A stretch of 64,000 nucleotides of DNA from Zestomonas insulae (GCF_016901015.1 NZ_JAFEUP010000003.1:558001-622000), one strand, 5' to 3'. Numbered from the stretch's first letter, positions 26,874 to 36,516 are shown. A program made the numbers and translations. Notes: generated from the sequence alone by a model not told the origin.

Positions 26874-27829
26874 CGCGCCTCCTGATGCAGCGGAAAGAAG
26901 CAGCGCACCGCGCCGAGGCGGCTCGCGGTCAGCGCGGGGCGCTGCTGGCAGTGCGGCTGCACATAGGGGCAGCGCGGCGCCAGCAGGCAGCCGGCGGGGC
27001 GGTCGAAGCACCCCGGCACCACGCCCGGCAGGCTGTGCAGGCGGGTCTGCCCGGGCTGCGGGATGGCCGCCAGCAGCGCCTCGCTGTAGGGGTGCGCGGG
27101 GGCGTCGAACAGCGCCGGCAGGCGGCCTTGTTCGACCACCTGACCGGCGTACATCACCGCCACGCTGTGCGCGGTTTCGGCGACCACGGCGAGGTCGTGG
27201 CTGATCAGCAGCAGGGCCATGTCGCGCTCGCGCTGCAGGTCGAGCAGCAGGGCGAGGATCTGCGCCTGGATGGTCACATCCAGTGCGGTGGTCGGTTCGT
27301 CGGCGATCAGCAGGCGCGGCTCGCCGGCGATCGCCATGGCAATCGCCACGCGCTGCGCCATGCCGCCGGACAGCTGGTGCGGGTAGGCGTCGAGGCGTCG
27401 TGCGGCGGCAGGAATCTCCACCCGCTCAAGCAGCTCGATGGCCCGGCGCCGCGCGGCCTGGCCCTTGAGGCCGAGGTGCTGGCGCAGTACTTCCTCGATC
27501 TGGAAGCCGACCCGGTAGCTGGGGTTCAGCGCGCTGAGCGGGTCCTGGAAGACCATGGCGATGTCTTTGCCGATCACCCGGCGCCGCGCGCGGCCCTTGA
27601 GGGTCAGCAGGTCGTGGTCGGCGAAGCGCAGGGCGTCGGCCGTGACCCGCCCGGGCGCATCGACCAGGCCCATCAGCGCGAGCATGCTCATCGACTTGCC
27701 GGAGCCAGACTCGCCGACCAGCGCCAGCACCTCGCCGGCCTCCAGGCGCAGGTCGAGGCCGTCGACCACCGGCACGGCGTCGGCAGCGCCGAAGCGCACG
27801 CTGAGGTTGCGAATCTCCAGCAGGCTCAT
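26870..27829 (-). CDS. Peptide ABC transporter ATPase (DppD/OppD type)
   Basis: A 319-residue ATPase with Walker [10 protein letters not shown] (serine then methionine in place of ST), Q-loop [12 protein letters not shown], signature [15 protein letters not shown], Walker [13 protein letters not shown], and the C-terminal cysteine cluster [14 protein letters not shown] typical of oligopeptide ATPases. It overlaps its neighbours by 4 bp on each side, so dppC, dppD and dppF are translationally coupled. The start at 27829 gives the normal [11 protein letters not shown] opening. Confidence 0.93.
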
Positions 27830-28713
27830 TGCACGTCCTTCAGCTTCGGATCGAGCGCATCGCGCAGGCCGTCGCCCATCAGGTTGATGGCCAGCACGGT
27901 GAGCAGGATGGTCAGCCCGGGCAGGGTCACCACCCACCAGGCGCGCTCGATGTAGTCACGTGCCGAGGCGAGCATGCTGCCCCATTCGGGCGTCGGCGGC
28001 TGCACGCCGAGGCCGAGGAAGCCCAGTGCCGCGGCGTCGAGAATCGCCGCCGAGAAACTCAGGCTGGCCTGCACGATCAGCGGCGCCAGGCAGTTGGGCA
28101 GCACGCTGACGAACATCAGGCGCAGCGGTCCGGAGCCGGCCAGCCGCGCGGCGGTCACGTAGTCGCGCTCGACCTCGCCGAGCACTGCGGCGCGAGTCAG
28201 GCGCACGTAGGCGGGCAGCGAGACGATGGCGATGGCGATCACTGTGTTGAGCAACCCCGGGCCGAGGATGGCGACGATCGCCACGGCGAGCAGCAGCGCC
28301 GGCAGGGCCAGCATCACGTCCATCGCGCGCATGATCGGCGGGCCCAGGCGCCGTGGCGAGAAGCCGGCGAGCAGGCCGAGCAGCACGCCGGGCAGCAGGG
28401 CGAGGACCACCGAGGCCAGGCCGATCAGCAGCGACAGGCGCGCGCCGTGGATCAGTCGCGAGAGCAGGTCGCGACCCAGTTCGTCAGTGCCGAGCAGGAA
28501 GCGCCACTGGCCACCTTCCAGCCACACCGGCGGGGTGAGCAGGGCGTCGCGGAACTGCTGGCTGGGGTCGTGCGGCGCCAGCCAGGGGGCGAGCAGCGCG
28601 CAGGCGACGACCAGCAGCAGGAAGGCCAGGCCGCCGAGTGCGCCCTTGTTGCGCACAAAGGCCTGCCAGAATTCGCGCAGCGGCGAGGGGTAGGCGAGGG
28701 CGGCGCTGGTCAT
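27826..28713 (-). CDS. Peptide ABC transporter permease (DppC type)
   Basis: A 295-residue inner-membrane permease. It has one N-terminal hydrophobic segment ([24 protein letters not shown]), the [19 protein letters not shown] motif, and five further membrane segments. The EAA loop [16 protein letters not shown] contacts the ATPases. It pairs with the DppB-type protein. The gene is separated from dppB by 193 bp containing REP elements, unusual for genes that must be made in equal amounts. Confidence 0.93.
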   Translation of the reverse strand: MTSAALAYPSPLREFWQAFVRNKGALGGLAFLLLVVACALLAPWLAPHDPSQQFRDALLTPPVWLEGGQWRFLLGTDELGRDLLSRLIHGARLSLLIGLASVVLALLPGVLLGLLAGFSPRRLGPPIMRAMDVMLALPALLLAVAIVAILGPGLLNTVIAIAIVSLPAYVRLTRAAVLGEVERDYVTAARLAGSGPLRLMFVSVLPNCLAPLIVQASLSFSAAILDAAALGFLGLGVQPPTPEWGSMLASARDYIERAWWVVTLPGLTILLTVLAINLMGDGLRDALDPKLKDVQ

Positions 28714-28723
28714 GGCCGGGCTC

Positions 28724-28853
28724 TTGTCGGAGCGGATTTATCCGCGATTGCCGGCAGCGCGGAATGGCCTTTGCCGCGAATGAATTCGCTCCTACAGGCG
28801 ACGAGTCGGTGTCGGGGCATGAGGGCTTTTGTAGGCGCAGATTTATCCGCGAT
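28724..28853. repeat. REP cluster between dppB and dppC
   Basis: Three copies of a Pseudomonas REP core: GGAGCGGATTTATCCGCGAT (28729-28748), an inverted copy CGCGAATGAATTCGCTCCTA (28775-28794), and GTAGGCGCAGATTTATCCGC (28831-28850). The first two face each other as a REPIN. Located within a transcribed operon, they may protect the upstream dppAB mRNA or lower dppCDF expression. Confidence 0.75.
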
Positions 28854-28906
28854 CAGCGGCAGCGCACAGTGGCGCGCCTCGCGAGTGAATGAAAGGTCTG
28901 AGGTGT

Positions 28907-29917
28907 TCATCGCGCATGCCTGATGCGTGGATTGGCCAGCCCGTAGAGCAGGTCGACGGTGAAGTTCACCAGGATCACCAGGGTGGCGATCAGCAGGATG
29001 CCGTTCTGCACCACGGGGTAGTCGCGGGCGCTGATCGACTCGATCAGCCATTTACCGATGCCCGGCCAGGAGAAGATCGTCTCGGTCAGCACCGCGCCGG
29101 AGAGCAGCGCGCCGATCTGCAGGCCGAACACGGTGAGCACCGGGATCAGCGCGTTGCGCAGGCCATGCACGAACACCACGCGCGCCGACGACAGGCCCTT
29201 GGCGCGCGCGGTGCGGATGTAGTCCTCGCGCAATACCTCGAGCATCGCCGAGCGGGTCATCCGCGCGATCACCGCCAGTGGGATGGTGCCGAGCACAATG
29301 GTCGGCAGGATCAGGTGGCGCAGCGCGTCGAGGAACGCGCCCTCGTCGGGGCTGAGCAGCGCGTCGATGAGCATGAAGCCGGTGCGCGGCTCGATGTCGT
29401 AGAGCAGGTCGATGCGCCCGGACACCGGGGTCCAGCCGAGCCCGACGGAGATGAGGATCTGCAGCATCAGGCCCCACCAGAAGATCGGCATCGAATAGCC
29501 GGTCAGCGCCAGGCCCATCACCCCGTGGTCGAACCACGAGCCGCGTTTCAGCGCGGCGATCACCCCGGCCAGCACGCCGAGTACGCCGGCGAACAGCAGC
29601 GCGGCAAGGGCCAGTTCGAGGGTGTTGGGGAACAGCGTGGCGAACTCGCGCCACACGCTCTCGCCGGAACGGAACGAGGTACCGAGATCGCCGTGGGCGA
29701 GCTGACCGAGGTAGCTCAGGTATTGCTCGTACAGCGGCCGGTCGAGGCCGAGGCGGTGCATGGCTTCGGCGTGCGCCTGCGGGTCGAGGCGCCGCTCGCC
29801 CATCATCACCTCGACCGGGTCGCCGGGGATCAGGCGGATCAGCGCGAAGGTCAGCAGGGTGACGCCGAAGAAGGTCGGAATCAGCAGGCCCAGGCGGCGG
29901 GCGAGGAAAGCCAGCAT
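28907..29917 (-). CDS. Peptide ABC transporter permease (DppB type)
   Basis: A 336-residue inner-membrane permease of the DppB/OppB type. It has a first membrane segment with RRLGLLIPTFFGVTLLTFALIRLIPGDPV, a periplasmic loop, five more membrane helices, and the EAA loop LREDYIRTARAKGLSSARVV. It follows the binding-protein gene by 18 bp. With DppC it forms the translocation path. Confidence 0.94.
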   Translation of the reverse strand: MLAFLARRLGLLIPTFFGVTLLTFALIRLIPGDPVEVMMGERRLDPQAHAEAMHRLGLDRPLYEQYLSYLGQLAHGDLGTSFRSGESVWREFATLFPNTLELALAALLFAGVLGVLAGVIAALKRGSWFDHGVMGLALTGYSMPIFWWGLMLQILISVGLGWTPVSGRIDLLYDIEPRTGFMLIDALLSPDEGAFLDALRHLILPTIVLGTIPLAVIARMTRSAMLEVLREDYIRTARAKGLSSARVVFVHGLRNALIPVLTVFGLQIGALLSGAVLTETIFSWPGIGKWLIESISARDYPVVQNGILLIATLVILVNFTVDLLYGLANPRIRHAR

Positions 29918-29935
29918 GGCGTCAGTGACTCCCGG

Positions 29936-31537
29936 TCATTCGAGCGTCACTCGCGCGAAGTTGTTCGAGCCCAGCGGGCTGAGCACGAAGCCCTGCACGC
30001 CCTGGCGCAGCGCGGCGAACTGCCTGGGGTGGGCCAGCGGAATCCACGGCGCCTGGTCGTGGAAGATCGCCAACGCCTGGCGGTACAGCGCGGCGCGCTC
30101 CTGCTGGTCGCGGCTCTGCCGGGCCTGGCGGATCAGTGCGTCGAACTGCGGGTCGCACCAGCCGGCCTGGTTCTCGCCGGAGGCCGCGGCGGCACAGGAC
30201 AGGTTGGGGGTGAGGAAGTTGTCCGGGTCGCCGTTGTCGCCGGCCCAGCCCATGAAGATCAGGTCGTGTTCGCCCTGCTTGGCGCGCTTGATCAGCTCGC
30301 CCCATTCGTAGACGCGGATCTCGGCGTCGAGGCCGATGGCTTTCAGGTCGGCCTGCAGCATCTGCGCGCCGATCCCCGGATTGGGGTTGGTCGGCCCGCC
30401 GCCGGGACGGGTCCAGATGCTCAGCTTGGTGCCGGCGGCTACGCCAGCGTCCTTGAGCAACTGGCGGGCGCGCGCGGGATCGTGCGGCCAGGGCTTGAGT
30501 GCCGGGTCATGGCCCCACAGGGTCGGCGGGTAGGGCGCCACCGCCGGGCTGGCACCGCCGTCGCCGAACTGCGCGCGGACGTAGGCGTCCTTGTCGAAGG
30601 CCAGGTTCAGCGCCTGGCGCACGCGCACGTCGTCGAGCGGCGGGTGGCGGGTGTTGAGGCCGATGTAGGCGACCAGCAGCGAGTCGAGCTCGAGCACCTG
30701 CAGCTGCGGCTCGTCGCGCAGCGCCGGGATGTCGGTCGGTCGCGGGTAGACGGCGATCTTGCAGTCGCCAGCCTTGAGCTTCTGCACGCGCACGTTGGGA
30801 TCGGGGGTGATGGCGAAGATCAGCCGCTTGAGCGCCGGCGCGCCGGCCCAGTAGGTGGGGTTGCCGGCGAAGCGGACCTGCGCGTCCTTGGCGTAGCGCT
30901 GGAACACGAACGGGCCGGTGCCCACCGGGTGGCTGTTGAGCCGCCCGGGGGTGCCGGCCGCCAGCAGCTGCGCGGCGTATTCGGCGGAATAGATCGAGGC
31001 GAAGCCCATCGCCAGGTCGGCGAGGAACGGCGCCTCGGGGTGCTTGAGGACGAAGCGCACCTGGTGTGCGTCGAGCTTCTCGACCCGCTCGATCAGCGCC
31101 GCCATGCCCATCGCCTCGGCGTAGGGGAAGCCACGCGGCGACAGTTTGTGCCAGGGGTGGTTGCTGTCCAGCTGGCGCTGGAAGCTCCACAGCACGTCGT
31201 CGGCGTCGAACGCGCGACTCGGGGTGAACTCCGCAGTGCGGTGGAACTGCACGCCCTGGCGCAGGGTGAAGGTGTAGCTCAGGCCGTCGTCGCTGACCGT
31301 CCAACCCTCGGCCAGCGCAGGAACCAGCCGCGTGGTCCCCGGGGCGAACTGCACCAGGCGCTCGTAGACCGTCTCCGACGAGGCGTCGGCGGTGGTGGCG
31401 GCAGTGTACTGGACGATGTCGAAACCTTCCGGACTGGCTTCGGTGCACACCACCAGGCTGTCCTTGGCGGCGAGCACCTGGCTGCTCAACAGCAGCGCGG
31501 GGAGCAGGGCGAGGATGCGGCGCGGTCGTCGCGGCAT
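29936..31537 (-). CDS. Peptide ABC transporter periplasmic binding protein (family 5, DppA-like)
   Basis: A 533-residue extracellular solute-binding protein. The signal peptide (RRPRRILALLPALLLSSQVLA) is followed by a family 5 fold: CTEASPEGFDIVQY, LAEGWTVSDDGLSYTF with the RxGVxFH motif, and the terminal LSPLGSNNFARV. The MGWAGDNGDPDNFL segment and the two-cysteine loop LSCAAAASGENQAGWC are characteristic of DppA-like dipeptide receptors. It is the first gene of the minus-strand operon dppABCDF. A weak TTGCCC/TAGCAT promoter can be drawn upstream near 31605-31575. Pseudomonads carry several DppA paralogues, so the exact peptide is open. Confidence 0.92.
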   Translation of the reverse strand: MPRRPRRILALLPALLLSSQVLAAKDSLVVCTEASPEGFDIVQYTAATTADASSETVYERLVQFAPGTTRLVPALAEGWTVSDDGLSYTFTLRQGVQFHRTAEFTPSRAFDADDVLWSFQRQLDSNHPWHKLSPRGFPYAEAMGMAALIERVEKLDAHQVRFVLKHPEAPFLADLAMGFASIYSAEYAAQLLAAGTPGRLNSHPVGTGPFVFQRYAKDAQVRFAGNPTYWAGAPALKRLIFAITPDPNVRVQKLKAGDCKIAVYPRPTDIPALRDEPQLQVLELDSLLVAYIGLNTRHPPLDDVRVRQALNLAFDKDAYVRAQFGDGGASPAVAPYPPTLWGHDPALKPWPHDPARARQLLKDAGVAAGTKLSIWTRPGGGPTNPNPGIGAQMLQADLKAIGLDAEIRVYEWGELIKRAKQGEHDLIFMGWAGDNGDPDNFLTPNLSCAAAASGENQAGWCDPQFDALIRQARQSRDQQERAALYRQALAIFHDQAPWIPLAHPRQFAALRQGVQGFVLSPLGSNNFARVTLE

Positions 31538-31630
31538 GCGGTTCCATCCGGGCGGAGAAGGGATGTGGTCATGCTAGGCGGCGGCGGGGTGGTTGGGCAA
31601 TGCGGATGTGGGGCGTTGCCGCAGCTCCGA

Positions 31631-31653
31631 CCCCTCTCCCGCTGGGAGAGGGG
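31631..31653. repeat. Palindromic repeat CCCCTCTCCC/GGGAGAGGGG, copy 2
   Basis: Ten-base arms around GCT between the dppA-like gene and the SIMPL gene, the same family as copies 1 and 3. Confidence 0.75.
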
Positions 31654-31681
31654 TGGCGTGTGGTGGGGTTGTGCGCGCGAA

Positions 31682-32398
31682 TCAGGGCAGCTGCACCTCG
31701 ATCACCCCGTCGGCGCTGATGGTCACCTCGCTGGTGCCGGCCTCGATCTCCTGCGGCGCGCTCTTGGCCATCGACATGGCCATCGGCGCGGCGTCCATGC
31801 GCTGCATCGGCATCGGGCGGAAGCCGCCGCTGTTGAGGTTCAGGCTGACCAGCTTGTAGCCCTTGCCGCCGAGCGCGTCGGTGGCCAGCTGGGCGCGTTC
31901 CTTGAAGGCGGCGACGGCATCCTTCAGCAGCGCGTCTTCGTTCTTCTTGCGGCTCGGCTTGGAGATGGCGAAGTCCATGCCTCCCATCTTCAGCTCGCCG
32001 AGCAACTCGGCGGTGAGCTTGGACAGGGTGGCGAAGTCCTGGCTTTCCAGGCGCAGCTCGGCGCGTTCGCGCCAGCCGGTAATCTTCTGGCCATCCTTGT
32101 CGTACACCGGGTAGCTGTTGCGGCTGCCCGACTGCACGGTGACGCCCTGCACCTTGCGCGCCTTGGCGATGGCGGCGTTGAGCGCCTCGCTGGTGTCGGC
32201 GGCGAGCTTGGCCGGATCGCTGTTCTGGCCCTCGCTGTAGAGGGTGACGTGCATCAGGTCGTGGGCGACGTCCTGGCTGACCTCGGCGCGCAGGGCTATC
32301 TGGTTGTAGCGCGGCTCATCGGCGGCCTGCAGTGGCAGGCTGGCGAAGGTGGCGGCGCACAGGGCCAGGGCGGCGGTCAGGCGGGTGAGAGTGGGCAT
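31682..32398 (-). CDS. Periplasmic SIMPL-domain (DUF541) protein
   Basis: A 238-residue secreted protein with a Sec signal peptide (cleavage after LPLQA, about residue 25). The SIMPL/DUF541 fold is seen in the pattern VSQDVAHDLMHVTLYSEGQN, the YPVYDKDGQKITGWRERAELRLES central strand, and the C-terminal beta-strand VTISADGVIEVQL. Relatives form oligomeric channels or are stress-linked, but no precise function is known. It is divergent to roxS. P. aeruginosa has a homologue in the same place beside roxSR. Confidence 0.85.
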   Translation of the reverse strand: MPTLTRLTAALALCAATFASLPLQAADEPRYNQIALRAEVSQDVAHDLMHVTLYSEGQNSDPAKLAADTSEALNAAIAKARKVQGVTVQSGSRNSYPVYDKDGQKITGWRERAELRLESQDFATLSKLTAELLGELKMGGMDFAISKPSRKKNEDALLKDAVAAFKERAQLATDALGGKGYKLVSLNLNSGGFRPMPMQRMDAAPMAMSMAKSAPQEIEAGTSEVTISADGVIEVQLP

Positions 32399-32561
32399 AA
32401 CGAACTCCTGTATGTAGGACTACCCGAGCTTAGACGTAGCGATCGGACCGTTCGGGTTAAGGGCTGTTCCGCGACAGCGCGCGCGGTTCGATGCAGGATG
32501 TTTCAGTGCTGTCGCGCTGCGGCGCTTTGCCGCACGCCGGCGGCCCCGTGGGACGCTTGGT

Positions 32562-32567
32562 TATACT
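32562..32567 (+). promoter_or_regulatory. Candidate -10 element of roxSR
   Basis: TATACT lies 22 bp before the roxS ATG, following TTGG. No good -35 hexamer is present, suggesting activator dependence or a weak promoter. Confidence 0.35.
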
Positions 32568-32589
32568 CGGCCGTCGACCCGGAGACCCT

Positions 32590-33837
32590 ATGCTCGAACC
32601 CGCGCAAATGCTGTCCGCCAGCCACCAGAACCTCTGGCGCCTGACCCTGATCCGCATCCTGGTGCTCGCCGCCCAAGGCGGCTCCGTCGGCTTCGCCTAC
32701 CTCTCCGGGCTGCTGCCGCTGCCCTGGCTGCCGCTGGTGATCACCCTCGGCGTGTCGGCGGTGCTGTGCCTGCTCACCGCCCTGCGTCTGCGCGGGCCGT
32801 GGCCGGTCACCGAGCTGGAGTACGCCGCGCAACTCGGCTGCGACCTGATCATCCACAGCGTGCTGCTGTACTTCACCGGCGGTTCGACCAACCCCTTCGT
32901 TTCCTACTACCTGGTGCCGCTGACCATCGCCGCGGCGACCCTGCCGTGGCTGTATTCGGTGGTGCTGTCCGGCCTGGCGCTGGCCGGCTACACCTTGCTG
33001 CTGGAGTTCTACCACCCGCTGGAAATGGTCCTCATCGAGCGCGAGAAGCTGCTGATCTACGGCATGTGGCTGAGCTTCGCGCTGGCTGCCGCGCTGATCA
33101 CCTTCTTCGCCGCGAAGATGGCCGAGGAGCTGCGCCGTCAGGAACAGGCGCGCGCGCAGCGCCGCGAGGAAGACCTGCGCGACCAGCAGCTGCTCGCCGT
33201 GGCCACCCAGGCCGCCGGCGCCGCCCACGAGCTGGGCACGCCGCTGGCGACCATGAGCGTGCTGATCAAGGAACTGCGCCGCGAGCACCGCGACCCGCTG
33301 CTGCAGGAAGACCTCGGCGTGCTGCAGGAACAGGTGCAGCTGTGCAAGGACAGCCTGCAGCACCTGGTGCGCGCCGCCGAGGCCGATCGCCGTCAGGCGG
33401 TGGTCGAGCAAAGCGCGGTGGCCTGGCTGGAAAGCACGCTGAACCGCTGGCACCTGATGCGTCCGGAGGCCACCTACCGCTACCAGTGCCTCGGCGCCGG
33501 TGCGGTGCCGCGTCTGTTGCCGCCGGCCGACCTGACCCAGGCGCTGCTCAACCTGCTCAACAACGCCGCCGACGCCTGCCCGGACAAGCTCGACATCCGC
33601 CTCGACTGGGACAGCGCCGAGTTGGTGCTGAGCATCCGCGACCACGGCGCCGGCGTGCCGCTGGCGATCGCCGAGCAGATCGGCAAGCCGTTCATCACCA
33701 CCAAGGGCGGCAAGGGCTTCGGCCTCGGCCTGTTCCTCAGCCAGGCCAGCGTGACGCGCGCCGGCGGTTCGGTGAAACTCTATAACCACGAAGCGGGCGG
33801 CACGCTCACCGAGCTGCGCCTGCCCCGCTTGCCTTGA
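32590..33837 (+). CDS. roxS: Redox-sensing histidine kinase RoxS (RegB/PrrB family)
   Basis: A 415-residue inner-membrane sensor. About six membrane segments span residues 15-175, containing the GGSTNPFVSYYLVPL quinone-related motif of RegB/PrrB kinases. The H-box QAAGAAHELGTPLATM has the phosphorylated histidine near 213, followed by the N-box LLNLLNNAADAC, G1 DHGAGVP and G2 GKGFGLGLFLSQ. It senses the respiratory/quinone state and phosphorylates RoxR. In Pseudomonas RoxSR responds to cyanide and controls the cyanide-insensitive oxidase genes. The ATG at 32590 has GGAGA upstream. roxR follows after 10 bp. Confidence 0.92.
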   Translation: MLEPAQMLSASHQNLWRLTLIRILVLAAQGGSVGFAYLSGLLPLPWLPLVITLGVSAVLCLLTALRLRGPWPVTELEYAAQLGCDLIIHSVLLYFTGGSTNPFVSYYLVPLTIAAATLPWLYSVVLSGLALAGYTLLLEFYHPLEMVLIEREKLLIYGMWLSFALAAALITFFAAKMAEELRRQEQARAQRREEDLRDQQLLAVATQAAGAAHELGTPLATMSVLIKELRREHRDPLLQEDLGVLQEQVQLCKDSLQHLVRAAEADRRQAVVEQSAVAWLESTLNRWHLMRPEATYRYQCLGAGAVPRLLPPADLTQALLNLLNNAADACPDKLDIRLDWDSAELVLSIRDHGAGVPLAIAEQIGKPFITTKGGKGFGLGLFLSQASVTRAGGSVKLYNHEAGGTLTELRLPRLP

Positions 33838-33847
33838 GGAAACGTGC

Positions 33848-34411
33848 ATGAGTGACGAAAGCAATCTGCCGGAAGGCGAAGAGCAGCCGCACCTGCTGCT
33901 GGTCGACGACGACGCCACCTTCACCCGCGTCATGGCCCGCGCCATGACCAGCCGTGGCCTGCGCGTCAGCGTCGCGCATTCCGCCGAGGAAGGCTTCAGC
34001 GTGGCCGAGCAGGACGTGCCGGACTACGCGGTGCTCGACCTGAAGATGGAAGGCGACTCCGGCCTGGTGCTGCTGCCCAAGCTGCTGGCGCTGGACCCGG
34101 AGATGCGTGTGGTGATCCTCACCGGCTACTCGAGCATCGCCACCGCAGTCGAGGCGATCAAGCGTGGCGCGGCCAACTACCTCTGCAAGCCGGCCGACGC
34201 CGACGACGTGCTCACCGCGCTGGTCTCCGAGCACGCCGACCTCGACAGCCTGGTGCCGGAAAACCCCATGTCGGTCGACCGCCTGCAGTGGGAACACATC
34301 CAGCGCGTGCTCGCCGAACACGACGGCAACATCTCCGCCACCGCCCGCGCCCTGGGCATGCACCGGCGCACCCTGCAACGCAAACTGCAGAAGCGTCCGG
34401 TGCGGCGCTGA
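33848..34411 (+). CDS. roxR: Response regulator RoxR (RegA/ActR/PrrA family)
   Basis: A 187-residue DNA-binding regulator. The receiver domain has the acidic pair LLVDDD and phospho-acceptor Asp64 in AVLDLKMEGDSG, Thr in ILTGYSS and Lys in LCKPAD. A proline-containing linker leads to a C-terminal Fis-type helix-turn-helix (NISATARALGMHRRTLQRKL). It acts with RoxS. A palindromic repeat follows the gene. Confidence 0.94.
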   Translation: MSDESNLPEGEEQPHLLLVDDDATFTRVMARAMTSRGLRVSVAHSAEEGFSVAEQDVPDYAVLDLKMEGDSGLVLLPKLLALDPEMRVVILTGYSSIATAVEAIKRGAANYLCKPADADDVLTALVSEHADLDSLVPENPMSVDRLQWEHIQRVLAEHDGNISATARALGMHRRTLQRKLQKRPVRR

Positions 34412-34715
34412 GCAATCGTTGCCTTCTGCTCGGCAGGGACTAAGCAGGGCGAGCACGCGGAGCCTGGCCTACGCCGGGCCAACCCCCTCTCCCCTCGGGA
34501 GAGGGCCGGGGTGAGGGACTGATCGCCGCGCAACGCCAGTCCGTTTACCCGCGCCGCCCGCGTCGCCAGAAAACTACCAGTAAGCCACCCGCCGTGCGGC
34601 CTTCCGCCGGCGCGCGCGCTGCGGGTATGCTCCGGCAACCCCCGGGCCGTGGCTGCTGCGTCGCGCGGTGCCGGCGTGGTCTGGCCCCTTCCTTTTCCAG
34701 CCGAGTCCGAAAACG
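34412..34715. other. 304-bp intergenic region after roxR
   Basis: No gene is seen. It holds palindromic repeat copy 3 at 34485-34505, followed by GGGGTGAGGG. A promoter for the downstream transporter is not obvious, and its ATG lacks a clear ribosome binding site. Confidence 0.6.
34485..34505. repeat. Palindromic repeat CCCTCTCCC/GGGAGAGGG, copy 3
   Basis: Nine-base arms flank CTC (34494-34496), with the extended tail GGGGTGAGGG (34509-34518) common in this repeat class. Confidence 0.75.
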
Positions 34716-36449
34716 ATGAAGAGCAATGCCGAATACTCCGCGGCCAACGATGCCTTGCAGGGTCAGTTCTTTTCCCGGGTCTGGCGGCTGACCACGCTGT
34801 ACTGGCGCAGCGAAGAGAAGGGCATGGCCTGGCTGTTGCTGCTGGTGGTGATCGCCCTGTCGCTGGTCGGCGTGGCCATCTCGGTGGCGGTCAACAGCTG
34901 GTACCGCGAGTTCTACAACGCCCTGCAGAACAAGGACCTGCCGGCCTTCACCCACCTGATCCTGTACTTCTGCGGCATCGCCGCGGTGGCCATCCTGGTT
35001 GCGGTGTACCGCCTGTACCTGACCCAGATGCTGACCATCCGCTGGCGCCGCTGGCTGACCGAACAGCACTTCGCCGCCTGGCTGGCGCACAAGAACTACT
35101 ACCGCCTTGAGCAGCGTGGCCACACCGACAACCCCGACCAGCGCCTCGCCGAGGACCTCAACAGCTTTACTGACAGCACCCTGAACCTCAGCCTCGGACT
35201 GATCCGCAACGTGGTCAGCCTGGTGTCGTTCTCGGTGATCCTCTGGGGCGTGTCCGGCAGCATCGAGGTGTTCGGCATCGAGATTCCCGGCTACATGTTC
35301 TGGGCCGCGCTGCTCTACGCCATGGTCGGCAGCTGGCTGGTGCACCTGGTGGCGCGCCGCCTGATCGGCCTGAACAACCGCCAGCAACGCTACGAGGCCG
35401 ACCTGCGCTTCGGCTTGGTGCGGGTCCGCGAGCACGCCGAGAGCATCGCCCTGTCGAATGGCGAGGCCAATGAACAGCAGCGCCTGATGGGCCGCTTCCA
35501 CAACGTATGGAGCAACTTCTGGGAGCTGATGAAGGTGCAGAAACGCCTGACCTTCTTCAGCGCCGGCTATTCGCAGATCGCCATCATCTTCCCGCTGGTG
35601 GTCGCCGCGCCGCGCTACTTCTCCGGCAAGATCCAGCTCGGCGATCTGATGCAGATCAACTCGGCGTTCGGCAACGTCCAGGAAAGCATGAGCTGGTTCA
35701 TTGACGCCTACGCCAGCCTGGCCGCCTGGCGCGCCACCTGCGACCGTCTGCTGAGCTTCCGCCAGGCGCTCGCCGACGGCGAGGCGCAGGCCGAGCACCC
35801 GGCGATCCAGCGTGACAGCGGCGAGGCGCTGCGCCTCGACGCCCTGACCCTCGGCCTGGCCGACGGCCGCAGCCTGCTCGAGCCGACTTCGCTGCGCATC
35901 GCTCCCGGCGAGCACGTGCTGCTCAGCGGCGCCTCGGGCAGCGGCAAGAGCACCCTGCTGCGCGCGCTGAGCGGCCTGTGGCCGTTCGGCAGCGGGCACC
36001 TGAGCCTGCCGGAGGACAGCCTGTTCCTGCCGCAGAAACCCTACCTGCCGATCGGCACGCTGCGCGCCGCGCTGAGCTACCCGCACGACGCCGAGCGCTA
36101 CCGCGCCGCCGAGGTCGAGCAGGCGTTGCGCGATTGCCGCCTGGAGCACCTGATCGAACGCCTCGACGAGGCCGATCACTGGGAACGCGTGCTGTCGCCG
36201 GGCGAGATGCAGCGCCTGGCCATCGCCCGCGCACTGCTCGCCGCGCCGCGTTGGCTGTTCCTCGACGAGGCCACCTCGGCGCTCGACGAGGCCGACGAGA
36301 ACGCGCTCTACCAGCTGCTGCAGGAGCGCCTGCCGGGCGCCAGTCTGATCAGCATCGGCCACCGCAGCAGCCTCAAGCGCTTCCACAGCCGCCAACTGCG
36401 CCTGGAACAGCGTCACCTGGTCGAAGCGCCGGCGACTTTGCCGGCCTAA
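34716..36449 (+). CDS. ABC transporter, fused permease-ATPase of the SbmA/BacA-YddA type
   Basis: A 577-residue half-transporter expected to dimerise. The N-terminal part (about 1-330) is an SbmA/BacA-like membrane domain with about six helices and the motif RRWLTEQHFAAWL plus NPDQRLAEDL. The ATPase domain has Walker A GASGSGKST (about 405-413), LSPGEMQRLAIARAL as signature and WLFLDEATSALDE as Walker B. Relatives take up or export peptides, vitamins or very-long-chain lipids; the cargo here is unknown. The ATG at 34716 begins MKSNAEYSAAND. It stands alone, upstream of the galactarate regulator. Confidence 0.85.
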   Translation: MKSNAEYSAANDALQGQFFSRVWRLTTLYWRSEEKGMAWLLLLVVIALSLVGVAISVAVNSWYREFYNALQNKDLPAFTHLILYFCGIAAVAILVAVYRLYLTQMLTIRWRRWLTEQHFAAWLAHKNYYRLEQRGHTDNPDQRLAEDLNSFTDSTLNLSLGLIRNVVSLVSFSVILWGVSGSIEVFGIEIPGYMFWAALLYAMVGSWLVHLVARRLIGLNNRQQRYEADLRFGLVRVREHAESIALSNGEANEQQRLMGRFHNVWSNFWELMKVQKRLTFFSAGYSQIAIIFPLVVAAPRYFSGKIQLGDLMQINSAFGNVQESMSWFIDAYASLAAWRATCDRLLSFRQALADGEAQAEHPAIQRDSGEALRLDALTLGLADGRSLLEPTSLRIAPGEHVLLSGASGSGKSTLLRALSGLWPFGSGHLSLPEDSLFLPQKPYLPIGTLRAALSYPHDAERYRAAEVEQALRDCRLEHLIERLDEADHWERVLSPGEMQRLAIARALLAAPRWLFLDEATSALDEADENALYQLLQERLPGASLISIGHRSSLKRFHSRQLRLEQRHLVEAPATLPA

Positions 36450-36460
36450 GGGCGGATGTT

Positions 36461-36470
36461 GTCGTACGAC
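36461..36470. promoter_or_regulatory. Operator dyad in the promoter of the GntR-type regulator
   Basis: GTCGTACGAC is a perfect 10-bp palindrome 46 bp before the regulator start. TATCAT (36480-36485) could be its -10 element, so bound regulator would block its own promoter. It matches the TNGTNNNACNA pattern of FadR-type regulators and recurs before kdgD. Confidence 0.65.
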
Positions 36471-36516
36471 TGCCTGAGCTATCATGGCTGCCTCTCTGGC
36501 AGCCATTGATCCGCCC

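Noticed and set aside
28889..32644. Long plus-strand open frame opposite dppB, dppA and the SIMPL gene
   Set aside because: It crosses three unrelated real genes and intergenic repeats, with no domain pattern.
34716..36449. Peptide-antibiotic resistance exporter with an adjacent biosynthetic cluster
   Set aside because: No precursor peptide or modification genes surround the transporter; only the SbmA/YddA-like family assignment is supportable.
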